A stretch of 15,090 nucleotides of DNA from positions 1-15,090 of the forward strand of contig CAYYYL010000051.1 of the NCBI GenBank assembly GCA_964475835.1. Direction: 5' to 3'. The notes beneath the pieces were generated by a model. The model searched no databases, had not been told where the DNA came from, and saw nothing but the letters and a program-made list of their open reading frames with translations. The DNA is from JABDCI01 sp964475835 (GTDB lineage Bacteria > Verrucomicrobiota > Verrucomicrobiia > JABWAM01). Position numbers and translations under genes: made by a program. Positions 1 to 7,533 of this stretch are shown piece after piece (the first letter of the stretch is position 1; each line of letters starts with the position of its first letter).

Positions 1-73
1 CGAGAACCAAAATAGGCAGCAACGCCACATATCGCAGTTTCCGGATAGGCTCTTAAGAAGTTTTCGAAACGAT

Positions 74-1030
74 ATGCGGATTTTTGTAACAGGCGGTGCG
101 GGTTTTATTGGTTCGACCGTGGTGGATTGTCTTTTGTCAAAAGGTCACGGAGTGACGGTGGTGGATGATTTCAACGACTACTACAGTCCGAAGTTTAAAC
201 GAAAGAATGTGGAGTCTGCGTCCCGGAATTCCAAATATCATTTACTCGAGGGGGATATCGCGGACCGGGAGTTCATTCGGACGGCCATCGGGGATTCGAA
301 ACCGGAGATGATCATCCATCTGGCAGCGCGTGCAGGGGTGCGTCCCTCGGTGCAGGACCCTTTTCTTTATCAGCGGGTGAATGTGCAGGGCACCTTGAAT
401 CTGCTGGATGCCGCGCGCGAGGCAGGGGTTCGTAAATTCACTTTTGGTTCCACCTCGTCGGTCTATGGCATCAACAGCAAGGTTCCCTTTTCCGAAAGCG
501 ATGCAGTGTTGAACCCCGTTTCGCCTTATGCGGCAACCAAGCTTGCGGGCGAAGCCCTATGCCGGGTGTACAGCCATCTCTACAAGATCGACATGGCGGT
601 GTTGCGTTTTTTCAGTGTGTATGGACCGCGGGGACGTCCCGACATGGCGATCTATCAATTCACGGAGAACATCCTCCAGGGGAAACCGATCCGCATGTTT
701 GGCAATGGTTCTTCGGAGCGGGACTACACTTATATCGATGATATTGTTCAAGGGGTTGTGGCAACGGTGGACAGGGAGTTTGGCTTCGATATTTTCAATC
801 TCGGTGAATCCGAGACCACCTCGCTGCGGGATTTGATCGCGATTCTGGAGAAGACGCTCAACATGCGGGCGAAGGTGGAAACGCTTCCCGAGCAGCCGGG
901 GGATGTTCCCAGGACGTTTGCCGATACGGAAAAATCCCGGGATGCGTTGGGATACCGGCCGGAAACTTCGATCCAACTCGGGATCCGCAAGTTTGTGGAC
1001 TGGTATATGAAGGTGCGTGCGAACAGATAG
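74..1030 (+). CDS. NAD-dependent sugar-nucleotide epimerase (UDP-glucuronate 4-epimerase-like)
   Basis: This is a 318-aa short-chain dehydrogenase/reductase of the extended type, probably cytoplasmic, that epimerises an NDP-sugar through a transient keto intermediate on bound NAD. The sequence shows the Rossmann glycine motif GGAGFIG at residues 7-13. The segment DDFNDYY near residue 31 is typical of UDP-glucuronate 4-epimerases. The catalytic Ser/Thr region STSSVYG is at 126-132, and the YxxxK pair is Tyr152 and Lys156 in SPYAATK. The length matches the family (about 310-340 aa). The ATG start lies directly before the glycine motif with only a weak purine stretch (AAGAAG) upstream. A 152-bp gap containing a palindromic repeat separates it from the next gene, so co-transcription is uncertain. 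The downstream glycosyltransferases suggest a role in surface polysaccharide or LPS sugar supply. The family call is firm; the exact substrate (UDP-GlcA or UDP-Glc/GlcNAc) is inferred. Confidence 0.88.
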   Translation: MRIFVTGGAGFIGSTVVDCLLSKGHGVTVVDDFNDYYSPKFKRKNVESASRNSKYHLLEGDIADREFIRTAIGDSKPEMIIHLAARAGVRPSVQDPFLYQRVNVQGTLNLLDAAREAGVRKFTFGSTSSVYGINSKVPFSESDAVLNPVSPYAATKLAGEALCRVYSHLYKIDMAVLRFFSVYGPRGRPDMAIYQFTENILQGKPIRMFGNGSSERDYTYIDDIVQGVVATVDREFGFDIFNLGESETTSLRDLIAILEKTLNMRAKVETLPEQPGDVPRTFADTEKSRDALGYRPETSIQLGIRKFVDWYMKVRANR

Positions 1031-1077
1031 TCATGTGGAAATGGCGATGAATACGATCTTCAACACAACGCTGACAG

Positions 1078-1147
1078 AGAGATCCCTCGCTGTGCTCAGG
1101 ATGACAGTTTTCTTTTTGTGTCATTCTGAGCGTAGCGAAGAATCTCT
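1078..1147. repeat. Imperfect palindromic repeat between epimerase and M20 genes
   Basis: Two 29-bp arms (1078-1106 and 1119-1147) are inverted copies of each other with 24 of 29 matches and a 12-nt T-rich loop. The right arm contains the core GTCATTCTGAGCG. RNA from either strand could form a long hairpin. There is no clean T-tract after the right arm, so a terminator role is possible but not shown. It looks like a dispersed intergenic palindrome rather than a gene part. Confidence 0.8.
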
Positions 1148-1170
1148 TCATTCCTCCTTGGCATTTTTGA

Positions 1171-1176
1171 AAGGGA
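1171..1176 (+). promoter_or_regulatory. Ribosome binding site that fixes a GTG start
   Basis: AAGGGA lies 6 bases before the GTG at 1183. This supports GTG as the start of the M20 gene; the family's N-terminal helix (residues 3-13) begins straight after it. Confidence 0.55.
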
Positions 1177-1182
1177 ATTCCT

Positions 1183-2337
1183 GTGAGTGAAGTGGTGGAA
1201 TTGCTTCAGGAATTGATCCGGATCCCCAGTGTGAATCCACAGGGAGATCCCGGCACGGAACACACCGGGGAAGGGGCGATTGCGCAGTTCGTCGGGGATT
1301 TCATGGTGAAGCTTGGGATGGAGGTGGAGATCCAATTTGCGGACAAGGATCGACCCAATATCATCGGCCGGCTCAAGTCCCGGCATGGGAAACATCATCT
1401 TCTGCTCGGACCGCACCTGGATACGGTGAGCGTGGTGGGCATGACGGTCGAGCCCTTTGCTGGAACGATCCGGGATGGACGCGTCTGGGGGCGCGGGGCT
1501 TGTGATACCAAGGGACCGATGGCGTCGATGCTCGTGGCGCTGGCTTCGCTGGTGAAATCGAAACGTGTTCTGGAGGAGACGGATATCTGGTTTGCAGGGT
1601 TGATGGGTGAGGAGAGTGGTAACGACGGGATTGAGTATCTCATGAATTCAGATTTCTTTCCGAAGAAAGGGGTGAAACCCGATTTCGGAATTGCCGGTGA
1701 GCCGACGGATTTGAAAATTGTCCACCGTCACAAGGGTGCGCTCTGGTTGCGGATCCGTGCGCGGGGGAAGGCATGCCACGCGTCGCGCCCGGATCTGGGC
1801 GAGAATGCAATTTTAAAAATTCGCCATGCGATGGACTACGTCGCCCAGGATCTGCCCAAGGCGTATGCGGGACAGAGCGATCCCGTACTGGGAGGACCGA
1901 GCTTCAATCTCACCATGATTCGCGGGGGTTCGAAGGTGAACATCATTCCGGATGAATGTGACATTGAGATCGACCACCGGTCGCTGCCCCAGGGATCGCA
2001 TGAAGAGGTTGTGGCACGCGTGCGCAAGGCGCTCCCGGAGTGCGAGCTGGAGGTGATTTCGGATCGTCCTGGTTTGAATACGTCCGCCCAGGATCCTTAC
2101 ATTCAAAAACTCGCGAAAGTGCTGGTCCGCCATGCAGGGGGCGGAAAGGTGGATTCCTTCATGGTGGGGGCGCCATGGTTTGCGGACTGTTCCCTCATGT
2201 CAAAGGGTGGGGTTCCCTCGATTGCGTTTGGACCGGGATCCATCCAACAGGCGCATACCAGGGATGAATTCATTGAAATCGCGGAATTGGAGAAGGGGAC
2301 GGCGATTTTTCAGGAGTTTTTTGAAGCCCTGGCGTAG
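1183..2337 (+). CDS. M20 family zinc metallopeptidase/deacylase (ArgE/DapE/CPG2-like)
   Basis: This is a 384-aa cytoplasmic amidohydrolase of the M20 family, whose members remove an acyl group or amino acid from small amide substrates with a two-zinc centre. Visible metal and catalytic residues are His78 and Asp80 (GPHLDTV), Asp108 (GRGACDTKG), Glu143/Glu144 (GEESG), Glu173 (AGEPTD) and His358 (AHTRDEF) near the C-terminus. The lid/dimerisation domain occupies roughly residues 181-290 and starts with HKGALWLRIRARGKACHASRP. The gene starts with GTG, supported by AAGGGA at 1171-1176. It ends 15 bases before the GT9 gene, so the two are probably co-transcribed. All metal ligands are present and it should be active. 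The substrate (N-acetylornithine, succinyl-diaminopimelate or a dipeptide) cannot be decided, and the neighbours do not point to arginine or lysine synthesis. Confidence 0.9.
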   Translation: MSEVVELLQELIRIPSVNPQGDPGTEHTGEGAIAQFVGDFMVKLGMEVEIQFADKDRPNIIGRLKSRHGKHHLLLGPHLDTVSVVGMTVEPFAGTIRDGRVWGRGACDTKGPMASMLVALASLVKSKRVLEETDIWFAGLMGEESGNDGIEYLMNSDFFPKKGVKPDFGIAGEPTDLKIVHRHKGALWLRIRARGKACHASRPDLGENAILKIRHAMDYVAQDLPKAYAGQSDPVLGGPSFNLTMIRGGSKVNIIPDECDIEIDHRSLPQGSHEEVVARVRKALPECELEVISDRPGLNTSAQDPYIQKLAKVLVRHAGGGKVDSFMVGAPWFADCSLMSKGGVPSIAFGPGSIQQAHTRDEFIEIAELEKGTAIFQEFFEALA

Positions 2338-2352
2338 CCAGCGGAGAAATGG

Positions 2353-3447
2353 ATGGCATCCGTTCCGCAACGTATTTTGATTTTCCTGCTCTCAGGAATC
2401 GGGGACACTCTGATGTTCACGCCTGCACTGCGTCGGTTGCGTGCCGCGTGGCCTTCATCAAGGATCACCGCCCTCACCATGCGTCCGGGTGAACGCGATC
2501 TGGTGGCTTTGAACGGAGATCTGGACGAGGTGCGATACTGGCCGTTTCTTGAAAAAAGTTTTTTGGAAAATCTTCGTTATGGGCTGAGTCTTCGAAGGGA
2601 TGCTTTTGATGTGAGCATCCTCCCCTGTCCCTCGAACCGTGTGCACTACAATGGGCTCTCCTTTCTGGCGGGAGCGTCGCAACGTGTCGCCTTTCGTTAT
2701 CGCGAGGAGGGGGGGCGGAATCTTGATTTTCTCAACACGACGCTCCTACCGCATGAGTTGAACGTCCACAATGTTGAGCACAATCTGCAGCTGGTGGAAT
2801 ATCTCACAGGAGAGGGTCGTGTGCTTCAGGGGTTGGCAAAGCCCCACCTCGTTCTATCCTGTTCGGAAGATGACCGGAGGCTTGCGAAGGAGTTTTTGCA
2901 ATCAAGGAATCTTGAAGGCCCTTCATTGATCGGTCTCCACATTTCCAGCAGCAGAGCCAAGCAGATGACGCGCAAGTGCTGGCCCCGGGAATCCTTCCTT
3001 TCCCTGGTCCGGCAACTGGCGGGCGAGGATGACCGGACCCCTTTTCTTCTCTTCTGCGGGGGGGAGGATCTTCCGGATTCGGAATGGCTGGTTCAGCAGG
3101 CGGGCAATCGGTTGCAGCTGGTCCGGGATCTTCCGATCCGGGTGGTGGCGGAGATCATTCGCTTGTGTTCCGTGCTGGTGACCAATGATTCGGGGTTGAT
3201 GCATGTGGCGACGGCGGTGCGAACGCCCACAGTGGCGATATTCGGCCCTACCCATCCGATGCGGACGGGACCTTGGAATGCGCCGGCGGAGGTTGTGCGG
3301 ACGGGGATCAACTGCAGTCCGTGTTTTTATCACACATCCCGGGATCTGGACTGTCCGGCGGGGTTGAACTTTGCCTGTCTTCGCGAAATCAGTGTCGACA
3401 AGGTCTTGAGCGCCGTTCGCAAGGCTGCTTCCATGTCCCGAGCCTGA
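2353..3447 (+). CDS. Glycosyltransferase family 9 protein (ADP-heptose:LPS heptosyltransferase-like)
   Basis: This 364-aa GT-B fold enzyme belongs to the family that transfers heptose from ADP-heptose to the LPS inner core at the cytoplasmic face of the inner membrane. The N-terminal signature SGIGDTLMFTPAL (residues 14-26) and the nucleotide-sugar-binding segment TNDSGLMH (277-284) followed by FGPTHP (297-302) are diagnostic of GT9. Near the C-terminus is a cysteine cluster, CSPC followed by two further cysteines and LREIS, as found in many GT9 proteins. The start ATG at 2353 is chosen over the out-of-frame ATG at 2349 because GGAG (2343-2346) sits 6 bases upstream and the family N-terminus follows. 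Gaps of 15 bp to the M20 gene and 13 bp to the GT2 gene suggest an operon. It implies an outer membrane with LPS or a related glycolipid. The acceptor sugar is unknown. Confidence 0.9.
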   Translation: MASVPQRILIFLLSGIGDTLMFTPALRRLRAAWPSSRITALTMRPGERDLVALNGDLDEVRYWPFLEKSFLENLRYGLSLRRDAFDVSILPCPSNRVHYNGLSFLAGASQRVAFRYREEGGRNLDFLNTTLLPHELNVHNVEHNLQLVEYLTGEGRVLQGLAKPHLVLSCSEDDRRLAKEFLQSRNLEGPSLIGLHISSSRAKQMTRKCWPRESFLSLVRQLAGEDDRTPFLLFCGGEDLPDSEWLVQQAGNRLQLVRDLPIRVVAEIIRLCSVLVTNDSGLMHVATAVRTPTVAIFGPTHPMRTGPWNAPAEVVRTGINCSPCFYHTSRDLDCPAGLNFACLREISVDKVLSAVRKAASMSRA

Positions 3448-3460
3448 AAGGCTGCCCACC

Positions 3461-4213
3461 ATGTTCATCAGCGTCATCATGCCCGCCTATAATGAAGCTG
3501 CCGAGATCCGCAACTCGGTGATTCGCACCCACCGGCAGCTTCAGCGGATGGCACGGGAGTTTCAGGTCGTCGTGGTGGATGACGGCAGCACGGATGGTAC
3601 AGCCGCGGTCCTGGACGAACTGGCCCAGGAGCTTGATGGAGTGACCCCGGTCAGGCTCGAACGGAATTGCGGAAAGGGGGAGGCGTTGCGCAAGGGGTTC
3701 ACTCATGCCCGTGGCGATCTCGTCTTTTTTCTCGATGCCGACATGGATCTGCCTCCGGAACAGATGCCCGTGCTCATGACCGCGATGGAGGAGGAACAGG
3801 CGGACGTGGTGATTGGAAGCAAGTTGCATCCCCGTTCCCGGGTGGACTATCCCACGCATCGACGGATCATCAGTTTCATCTATTTCACCATCACCCGCAT
3901 TCTGTTTGGATTGCCCGTGCGTGACACCCAGACGGGGATCAAGCTCTTCCGGCGGGAGGTGCTGGATTGTTGCATGCCGCTCATGTTCGTGAAGGCGTTC
4001 GCCTATGATCTGGAGCTCCTGGTGATTGCCCAGCATTTTGGTTTTCGAACCGTGGAGTCACCGGTCATCATCGAGTATCACCAGAAGTATGGATACATCA
4101 TGCCGGGGGTGATGAAAACCACGGCCATCGACACCCTGGCGATCTATTATCGCCTGAACATTCTTCGTTCCTACGACGAAATGAGGGAGAAACGAATCTC
4201 ACGGATGAACTAA
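3461..4213 (+). CDS. Glycosyltransferase family 2 protein (dolichol-phosphate mannosyltransferase-like)
   Basis: This 250-aa GT-A fold enzyme probably transfers a hexose from a nucleotide sugar to polyprenyl phosphate or a lipid acceptor on the inner face of the membrane. Visible motifs are SVIMPAYNE at residues 4-12, the VVDDGSTDGT nucleotide-binding loop (Asp40/Asp41), and the metal-binding DAD at 92-94 in FFLDADMDLP. The acceptor-side segment RDTQTGIKLFRR comes in the second half. There is a hydrophobic stretch around IISFIYFTITRILFGLP, but no C-terminal pair of transmembrane helices, unlike GtrB/DPMS type III proteins. A purine run GAAAGG overlaps the GT9 stop 9 bases before the ATG. Its position directly after a GT9 enzyme supports a shared job in LPS or glycolipid assembly. 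The family is certain; donor and acceptor are not. Confidence 0.88.
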   Translation: MFISVIMPAYNEAAEIRNSVIRTHRQLQRMAREFQVVVVDDGSTDGTAAVLDELAQELDGVTPVRLERNCGKGEALRKGFTHARGDLVFFLDADMDLPPEQMPVLMTAMEEEQADVVIGSKLHPRSRVDYPTHRRIISFIYFTITRILFGLPVRDTQTGIKLFRREVLDCCMPLMFVKAFAYDLELLVIAQHFGFRTVESPVIIEYHQKYGYIMPGVMKTTAIDTLAIYYRLNILRSYDEMREKRISRMN

Positions 4214-4250
4214 CGAATTTTATTGGTCACTTTCCCCAGAACACGCTATC

Positions 4251-5756
4251 ATGCCAGCTCTTCCGATGCTCCTACAGACTGAACCCAAGCCAGATTTTTC
4301 CGAACATCCAAAACACTATTGCGGGATTTTTGGAGTCTATGGTCATCCCGACGCGGCCGTGCTGACCTATTACGGCCTCTATGCTTTGCAGCATCGGGGG
4401 CAGGAAAGCGCCGGCATTGTTTCCTCCGTGGGCGACGGGCAGGTGTTCAATCGTCACACCGGCATGGGATTGGTGTCCCAGATTTTCAATGATTCGGTTC
4501 TCAAGGGGTTGAAAGGGGATCGCGCGATTGGGCATGTGAGGTATTCCACCACCGGCTCGAGTGCTGCGAAAAACGCGCAGCCCTTGATGGTGGATTGCTC
4601 GCGTGGGCAGGTGGCCATCGCCCACAATGGCAATCTCGTGAACGCGAACATCCTGCGTGATGAACTTGAAGCCTACGGTTCGATTTTTCAAACGACGGTG
4701 GACAGTGAGATTATCCTCCACCTGATGGCCCAGCCGAAACATGGGGATCACGAAAACAATCTGCTTCATGCCCTGGGGCGCATTCGTGGAGCCTATTCGC
4801 TCGTCATCATGGGGGAGAACGAAATCATTGGGGTGCGGGATCCCCACGGTTTCCGTCCTCTCAGCATCGGGAAGCTCGATGGCGCATGGATCCTCAGCTC
4901 GGAGACCTGTGCCTTTGATTTGATTCATGCAGAATTTGTTCGTGACGTCGAACCCGGCGAAATCGTGATCATCAACAAGGATGGCCTTCGGTCCGTAAAG
5001 ATGGACACCCCCTCGCGCTCGGCGCTGTGCATTTTTGAATACGTCTACTTCGCCCGGCCGGACAGTCTGCTTGAGGACCGGACGGTGGCCCACGTGCGCA
5101 TGGAGCTGGGTCGGCAACTGGCACGGGAAAATCCCGTGAAGGCGGACGTGGTCGTTCCGGTGCCGGATTCCGGCAACTACGGCGCGCTGGGTTATTCCGA
5201 GGAGGCAAAAATTCCGGTGGAGTTTGCGTTTGTGCGCAACCACTACATTGGACGAACCTTTTTGCAGCCGACGCAGTTGATCCGGGATTTCAATGTGCGG
5301 GTGAAGTTGAATCTCATCGCCAAGGCGGTCAAAGGCAAGAGGGTGATCGTGGTGGATGACTCCATTGTGCGCGGCACCACGGCACGCACCCGAGTCATCA
5401 ATATGAGAGAGGCGGGTGCGAAGGAGGTACACATCCGGGTCACCTGTCCGCCGCATAAGTTCCCGTGTCACTACGGGATCGATTTTCCCACGAGCACCGA
5501 GTTGATTGCCAACACGCACTCCATGCAGGAGATCAAGAACTACCTGGGGGCCGACTCGATCGGTTATCTCAGCCTGGACGGACTGGTGAAGTCGACGGGC
5601 CATCCCTTCTCGAAATTTTGCACGGCATGCTATACCGGGGACTATCCGGTTCCCTTCCGTGACGATCTCGACAAATTCATCATGGAGAAGCGCCGGACCC
5701 AGCGTCATTCCCTGGCGAAGGATGTCGTCGATGATGCCCAACAGAAGTTGCTTTAA
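4251..5756 (+). CDS. purF: Amidophosphoribosyltransferase (PurF), iron-sulfur type
   Basis: This 501-aa enzyme makes 5-phosphoribosylamine from PRPP and glutamine, the first step of de novo purine synthesis. The N-terminal Ntn glutaminase starts at Cys24 (CGIFGVYG). A 23-residue propeptide precedes it and must be cleaved to free the nucleophile, as in the Bacillus-type enzyme. The PRPP loop VIVVDDSIVRGTT is at 365-377. Cys260, Cys406, Cys457 and Cys460 (the last two in CTAC) sit where the [4Fe-4S] ligands of the Bacillus-type enzyme lie, in contrast to the cluster-free E. coli type. No Shine-Dalgarno sequence is visible before the ATG at 4251; the 37-bp gap after the GT2 gene is pyrimidine-rich there. 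The last two bases of the TAA stop (5755-5756) are also the first two bases of a 20-bp terminal inverted repeat. purM follows after 400 bp. Confidence 0.97.
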   Translation: MPALPMLLQTEPKPDFSEHPKHYCGIFGVYGHPDAAVLTYYGLYALQHRGQESAGIVSSVGDGQVFNRHTGMGLVSQIFNDSVLKGLKGDRAIGHVRYSTTGSSAAKNAQPLMVDCSRGQVAIAHNGNLVNANILRDELEAYGSIFQTTVDSEIILHLMAQPKHGDHENNLLHALGRIRGAYSLVIMGENEIIGVRDPHGFRPLSIGKLDGAWILSSETCAFDLIHAEFVRDVEPGEIVIINKDGLRSVKMDTPSRSALCIFEYVYFARPDSLLEDRTVAHVRMELGRQLARENPVKADVVVPVPDSGNYGALGYSEEAKIPVEFAFVRNHYIGRTFLQPTQLIRDFNVRVKLNLIAKAVKGKRVIVVDDSIVRGTTARTRVINMREAGAKEVHIRVTCPPHKFPCHYGIDFPTSTELIANTHSMQEIKNYLGADSIGYLSLDGLVKSTGHPFSKFCTACYTGDYPVPFRDDLDKFIMEKRRTQRHSLAKDVVDDAQQKLL

Positions 5757-6032
5757 CAGGCTGCTGAAAAAGTAACAACGGTCGCGTTGCGAGCGATTTT
5801 GGCCGTGAACAAGGCGAGATCGCATGGGGATATCCGCAGCGATCTCGCCATGCGAGCGCAACGCAGTTCACGGCCAAAATAGCCGCAACCCTCTGGGCGG
5901 CATGCATTTAGCCAACTGGCTTCGTTGCTCGCGACTTACAGCCCCACTTTGGGGGGATGCTCGTCGCTCGCGTCTCGCCATTCGCCCAAATGCATTTTCG
6001 CGCGGCCATTGGTACTTTTTCAGCAGCCTGTT
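5755..6032. mobile_element. MITE-like element with perfect 20-bp terminal inverted repeats, no transposase
   Basis: AACAGGCTGCTGAAAAAGTA at 5755-5774 recurs as a perfect reverse complement at 6013-6032. The 278-bp element between has no convincing ORF and is full of internal palindromes. If the terminus is read as ACAGG, the flanks on both sides are TTA (5753-5755 and 6032-6034), a possible 3-bp target duplication. This reading is uncertain because the bases are also part of the repeat. The left end overlaps the purF stop codon. It was probably mobilised in trans by a transposase recognising these ends; I cannot name the IS family with confidence. Confidence 0.8.
5796..5880. repeat. Nested inverted repeats inside the MITE-like element
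   Basis: Outer perfect arms of 15 bp (5796-5810 and 5866-5880, ATTTTGGCCGTGAAC) enclose inner perfect arms of 11 bp (5813-5823 and 5839-5849, GGCGAGATCGC) around a 15-nt loop. Together they would fold into one long interrupted hairpin. A weaker pair ATGCATTT/AAATGCAT (5902-5909 and 5988-5995) gives the right half of the element its own fold. Confidence 0.8.
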
Positions 6033-6083
6033 TAGTGTTGCGGAGGGGGCGGCTTCGGGTTTTGATGTCTTCTTTGAGTTGAG

Positions 6084-6150
6084 GGCCACGCTCCGTCGTG
6101 GCCTTGGAGATGGAGAGACTGCCACGACGGAGCGTGGCCTTTTATTTTTT
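6084..6150 (+). terminator. Strong hairpin plus T-tract just before purM
   Basis: GGCCACGCTCCGTCGTGGC (6084-6102) and its perfect reverse complement (6121-6139) form a 19-bp stem with an 18-nt loop, followed by TTTTATTTTTT. This has the form of a rho-independent terminator, but it ends only about 6-16 bases before the purM ATG. It could end purF transcription, act as an attenuator of purM, or be another dispersed palindrome. The sequence alone does not decide among these. I see nothing else in the 6033-6083 stretch. Confidence 0.6.
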
Positions 6151-6155
6151 GTTTC

Positions 6156-7190
6156 ATGGCATCCGCATATTCCAAATCCGGGGTGAATCTCAAACTCGCC
6201 CATAGCGTCAAAGCAAACCTGCCGGCACTCCTTCGCCAGGCAACAAGACCCGAGGTTCTGGGCAAAGTCGGGGCGTTCGGAGGTTTGTTTCGTGCGGCCT
6301 TCAAGCACCTTCGCGATCCCGTCCTGGTCTCGAGCATGGATGGAGTGGGCACCAAGCTGCGCGTGGCTGTGGAGATGGGGCGGCATGACACCGTGGGACA
6401 GGATCTCGTCAATCATTGCTGCAACGACATCGCGGTGATGGGCGCGGAACCTCTTTTCTTTCTCGACTATATCGGTACGGGCAAACTCGAAAGAAACGTT
6501 TTTGATGAAATCGTGCGGGGACTTGCCCGTGGTTGTGCCGAGGCGAATGTGGCGCTTGTGGGCGGTGAGACCGCCCAGATGCCGGGGTTCTATGGGCCCG
6601 GAGACTACGATCTGGTGGGAACGATCATCGGGGTGGTGGATCGAAAGGAGATCCTCGATGGATCAAAAATCCGTGCCGGGGATGTGGTGGTCGGGCTAGC
6701 TTCGACGGGTCTTCATACCAATGGATATTCCCTTGCCCGGAGGGTGCTTTTTGACGAGTTGAAGCTCAAAGTGAAGTCGAAGGTTCGGGAGCTCGGAAAG
6801 GAATCGGTGGGGGAGGTGCTCCTGAAGCCTCACCGCAACTACGCCCCGTTTCTGAAAAAACTCCGGGCAGCAAAAGTCCCGCTGCATGGGATCGCGCATA
6901 TCACAGGAGGCGGATTTGACGAAAATATTCCGAGGGTTCTTCCAGCCGGGGTGTCGGTGGAAATCCGGCGCGGCTCATGGAGCGTGCCACCCATATTCAC
7001 CTTCCTTCAGGAGAAAGGTGGGATTTCCGAAGCCGAGATGCACCGGGTCTTCAACATGGGCATCGGCATGGTTCTCATGGTCCCGGCGAAGGCTGTGTCT
7101 GCAATTCAACGCATGGCGAAGGAACAGCGAATCGCCACCTTTGAAATCGGTTGTGTCGTGCGGGGGAAGTCGGAAGCGAAACTCGTCTGA
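6156..7190 (+). CDS. purM: Phosphoribosylformylglycinamidine cyclo-ligase (AIR synthetase, PurM)
   Basis: This 344-aa enzyme closes the imidazole ring, converting FGAM and ATP to AIR, the fifth step of de novo purine synthesis in the cytoplasm. The N-terminus (YSKSGVNL) fits the family. Further motifs are SSMDGVGTKLRVA, VNHCCNDIAVMGAEPLFFLDYIG, VGGETAQMPGFY, GLASTGLHTNGYSLAR and HITGGGFDENIPRVLP. Length matches the E. coli enzyme (about 345 aa). No Shine-Dalgarno sequence precedes the ATG; the 16 bases before it are almost all T or C, following a 19-bp hairpin. No better in-frame start is available, since the family N-terminus begins right here. It shares a pathway with purF upstream, but two palindromic elements separate them, so independent transcription is possible. 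A perfect 27-bp palindrome lies 47 bases after its stop. Confidence 0.96.
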   Translation: MASAYSKSGVNLKLAHSVKANLPALLRQATRPEVLGKVGAFGGLFRAAFKHLRDPVLVSSMDGVGTKLRVAVEMGRHDTVGQDLVNHCCNDIAVMGAEPLFFLDYIGTGKLERNVFDEIVRGLARGCAEANVALVGGETAQMPGFYGPGDYDLVGTIIGVVDRKEILDGSKIRAGDVVVGLASTGLHTNGYSLARRVLFDELKLKVKSKVRELGKESVGEVLLKPHRNYAPFLKKLRAAKVPLHGIAHITGGGFDENIPRVLPAGVSVEIRRGSWSVPPIFTFLQEKGGISEAEMHRVFNMGIGMVLMVPAKAVSAIQRMAKEQRIATFEIGCVVRGKSEAKLV

Positions 7191-7237
7191 AGCGAAAGTC
7201 GATAGGGGTCAGTTTGGTTTCAATGGAAGCAATTTTT

Positions 7238-7307
7238 ACCACGAAGGACACGAAGAGCACGAAGGAGGAAAAGAACAAAACTTCGTGCTCTTCGTGTCCT
7301 TCGTGGT
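7238..7307. repeat. Perfect 27-bp palindrome built of 9-nt ACGAAG units
   Basis: The arms 7238-7264 and 7281-7307 are perfect reverse complements around a 16-nt loop. Each arm is three 9-nt units (ACCACGAAG, GACACGAAG, AGCACGAAG) sharing the core CACGAAG or ACACGAAG. It lies 47 bases after the purM stop and could act as a 3' mRNA stem or terminator, though no T-tract follows. A diverged second copy is at 10921-11009. Confidence 0.9.
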
Positions 7308-7366
7308 GATTGAGATCGGTCTGTTTTGTATAAAATCCAAAAAACCCCCAGAACCGGATATGGGGG

Positions 7367-7483
7367 AGTGGGTCTGTTTCACTATGTAGCACAGGCGCCC
7401 CCGCCTGTGTCGTTTTCACAGCCGAGGGCGGCTATGCCACACAACAATCCGTGATAGGTGACATTTCAGCAAACGGACCCACT
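7367..7483. repeat. Nested palindrome cluster between purM and tRNA-Arg
   Basis: Outer arms AGTGGGTCTGTTT (7367-7379) and AAACGGACCCACT (7471-7483) match at 12 of 13 positions. Inside lie two tight hairpins: CACAGGCG/CGCCTGTG (7390-7397 and 7402-7409) and CACAGCCG/CGGCTATG (7417-7424 and 7429-7436). The structure fills most of the gap between the purM repeat and the tRNA gene. It resembles a non-coding mobile or regulatory palindrome; no ORF fits it. Confidence 0.7.
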
Positions 7484-7533
7484 TCATTTGATCCTTTAAC
7501 TCCGGAGCGTGAGACTTTCTTTGATAAGAATAT

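Noticed and set aside
1..73. End of an upstream gene
   Set aside because: No frame gives a convincing coding end; the stretch is too short to judge.
3389..4036. Minus-strand open frame of 215 codons opposite the GT2 gene
   Set aside because: The plus strand holds conserved GT2 motifs throughout; this frame is a shadow.
4272..5861. Minus-strand open frame of 529 codons opposite purF
   Set aside because: It is antisense to a clearly conserved purF and its translation shows no domain pattern; the length comes from the codon bias of the purF frame.
7238..7307. CRISPR-like array from the 9-nt repeated units
   Set aside because: Units are only 9 nt, contiguous and arranged as a palindrome with no spacers; this is a hairpin repeat.
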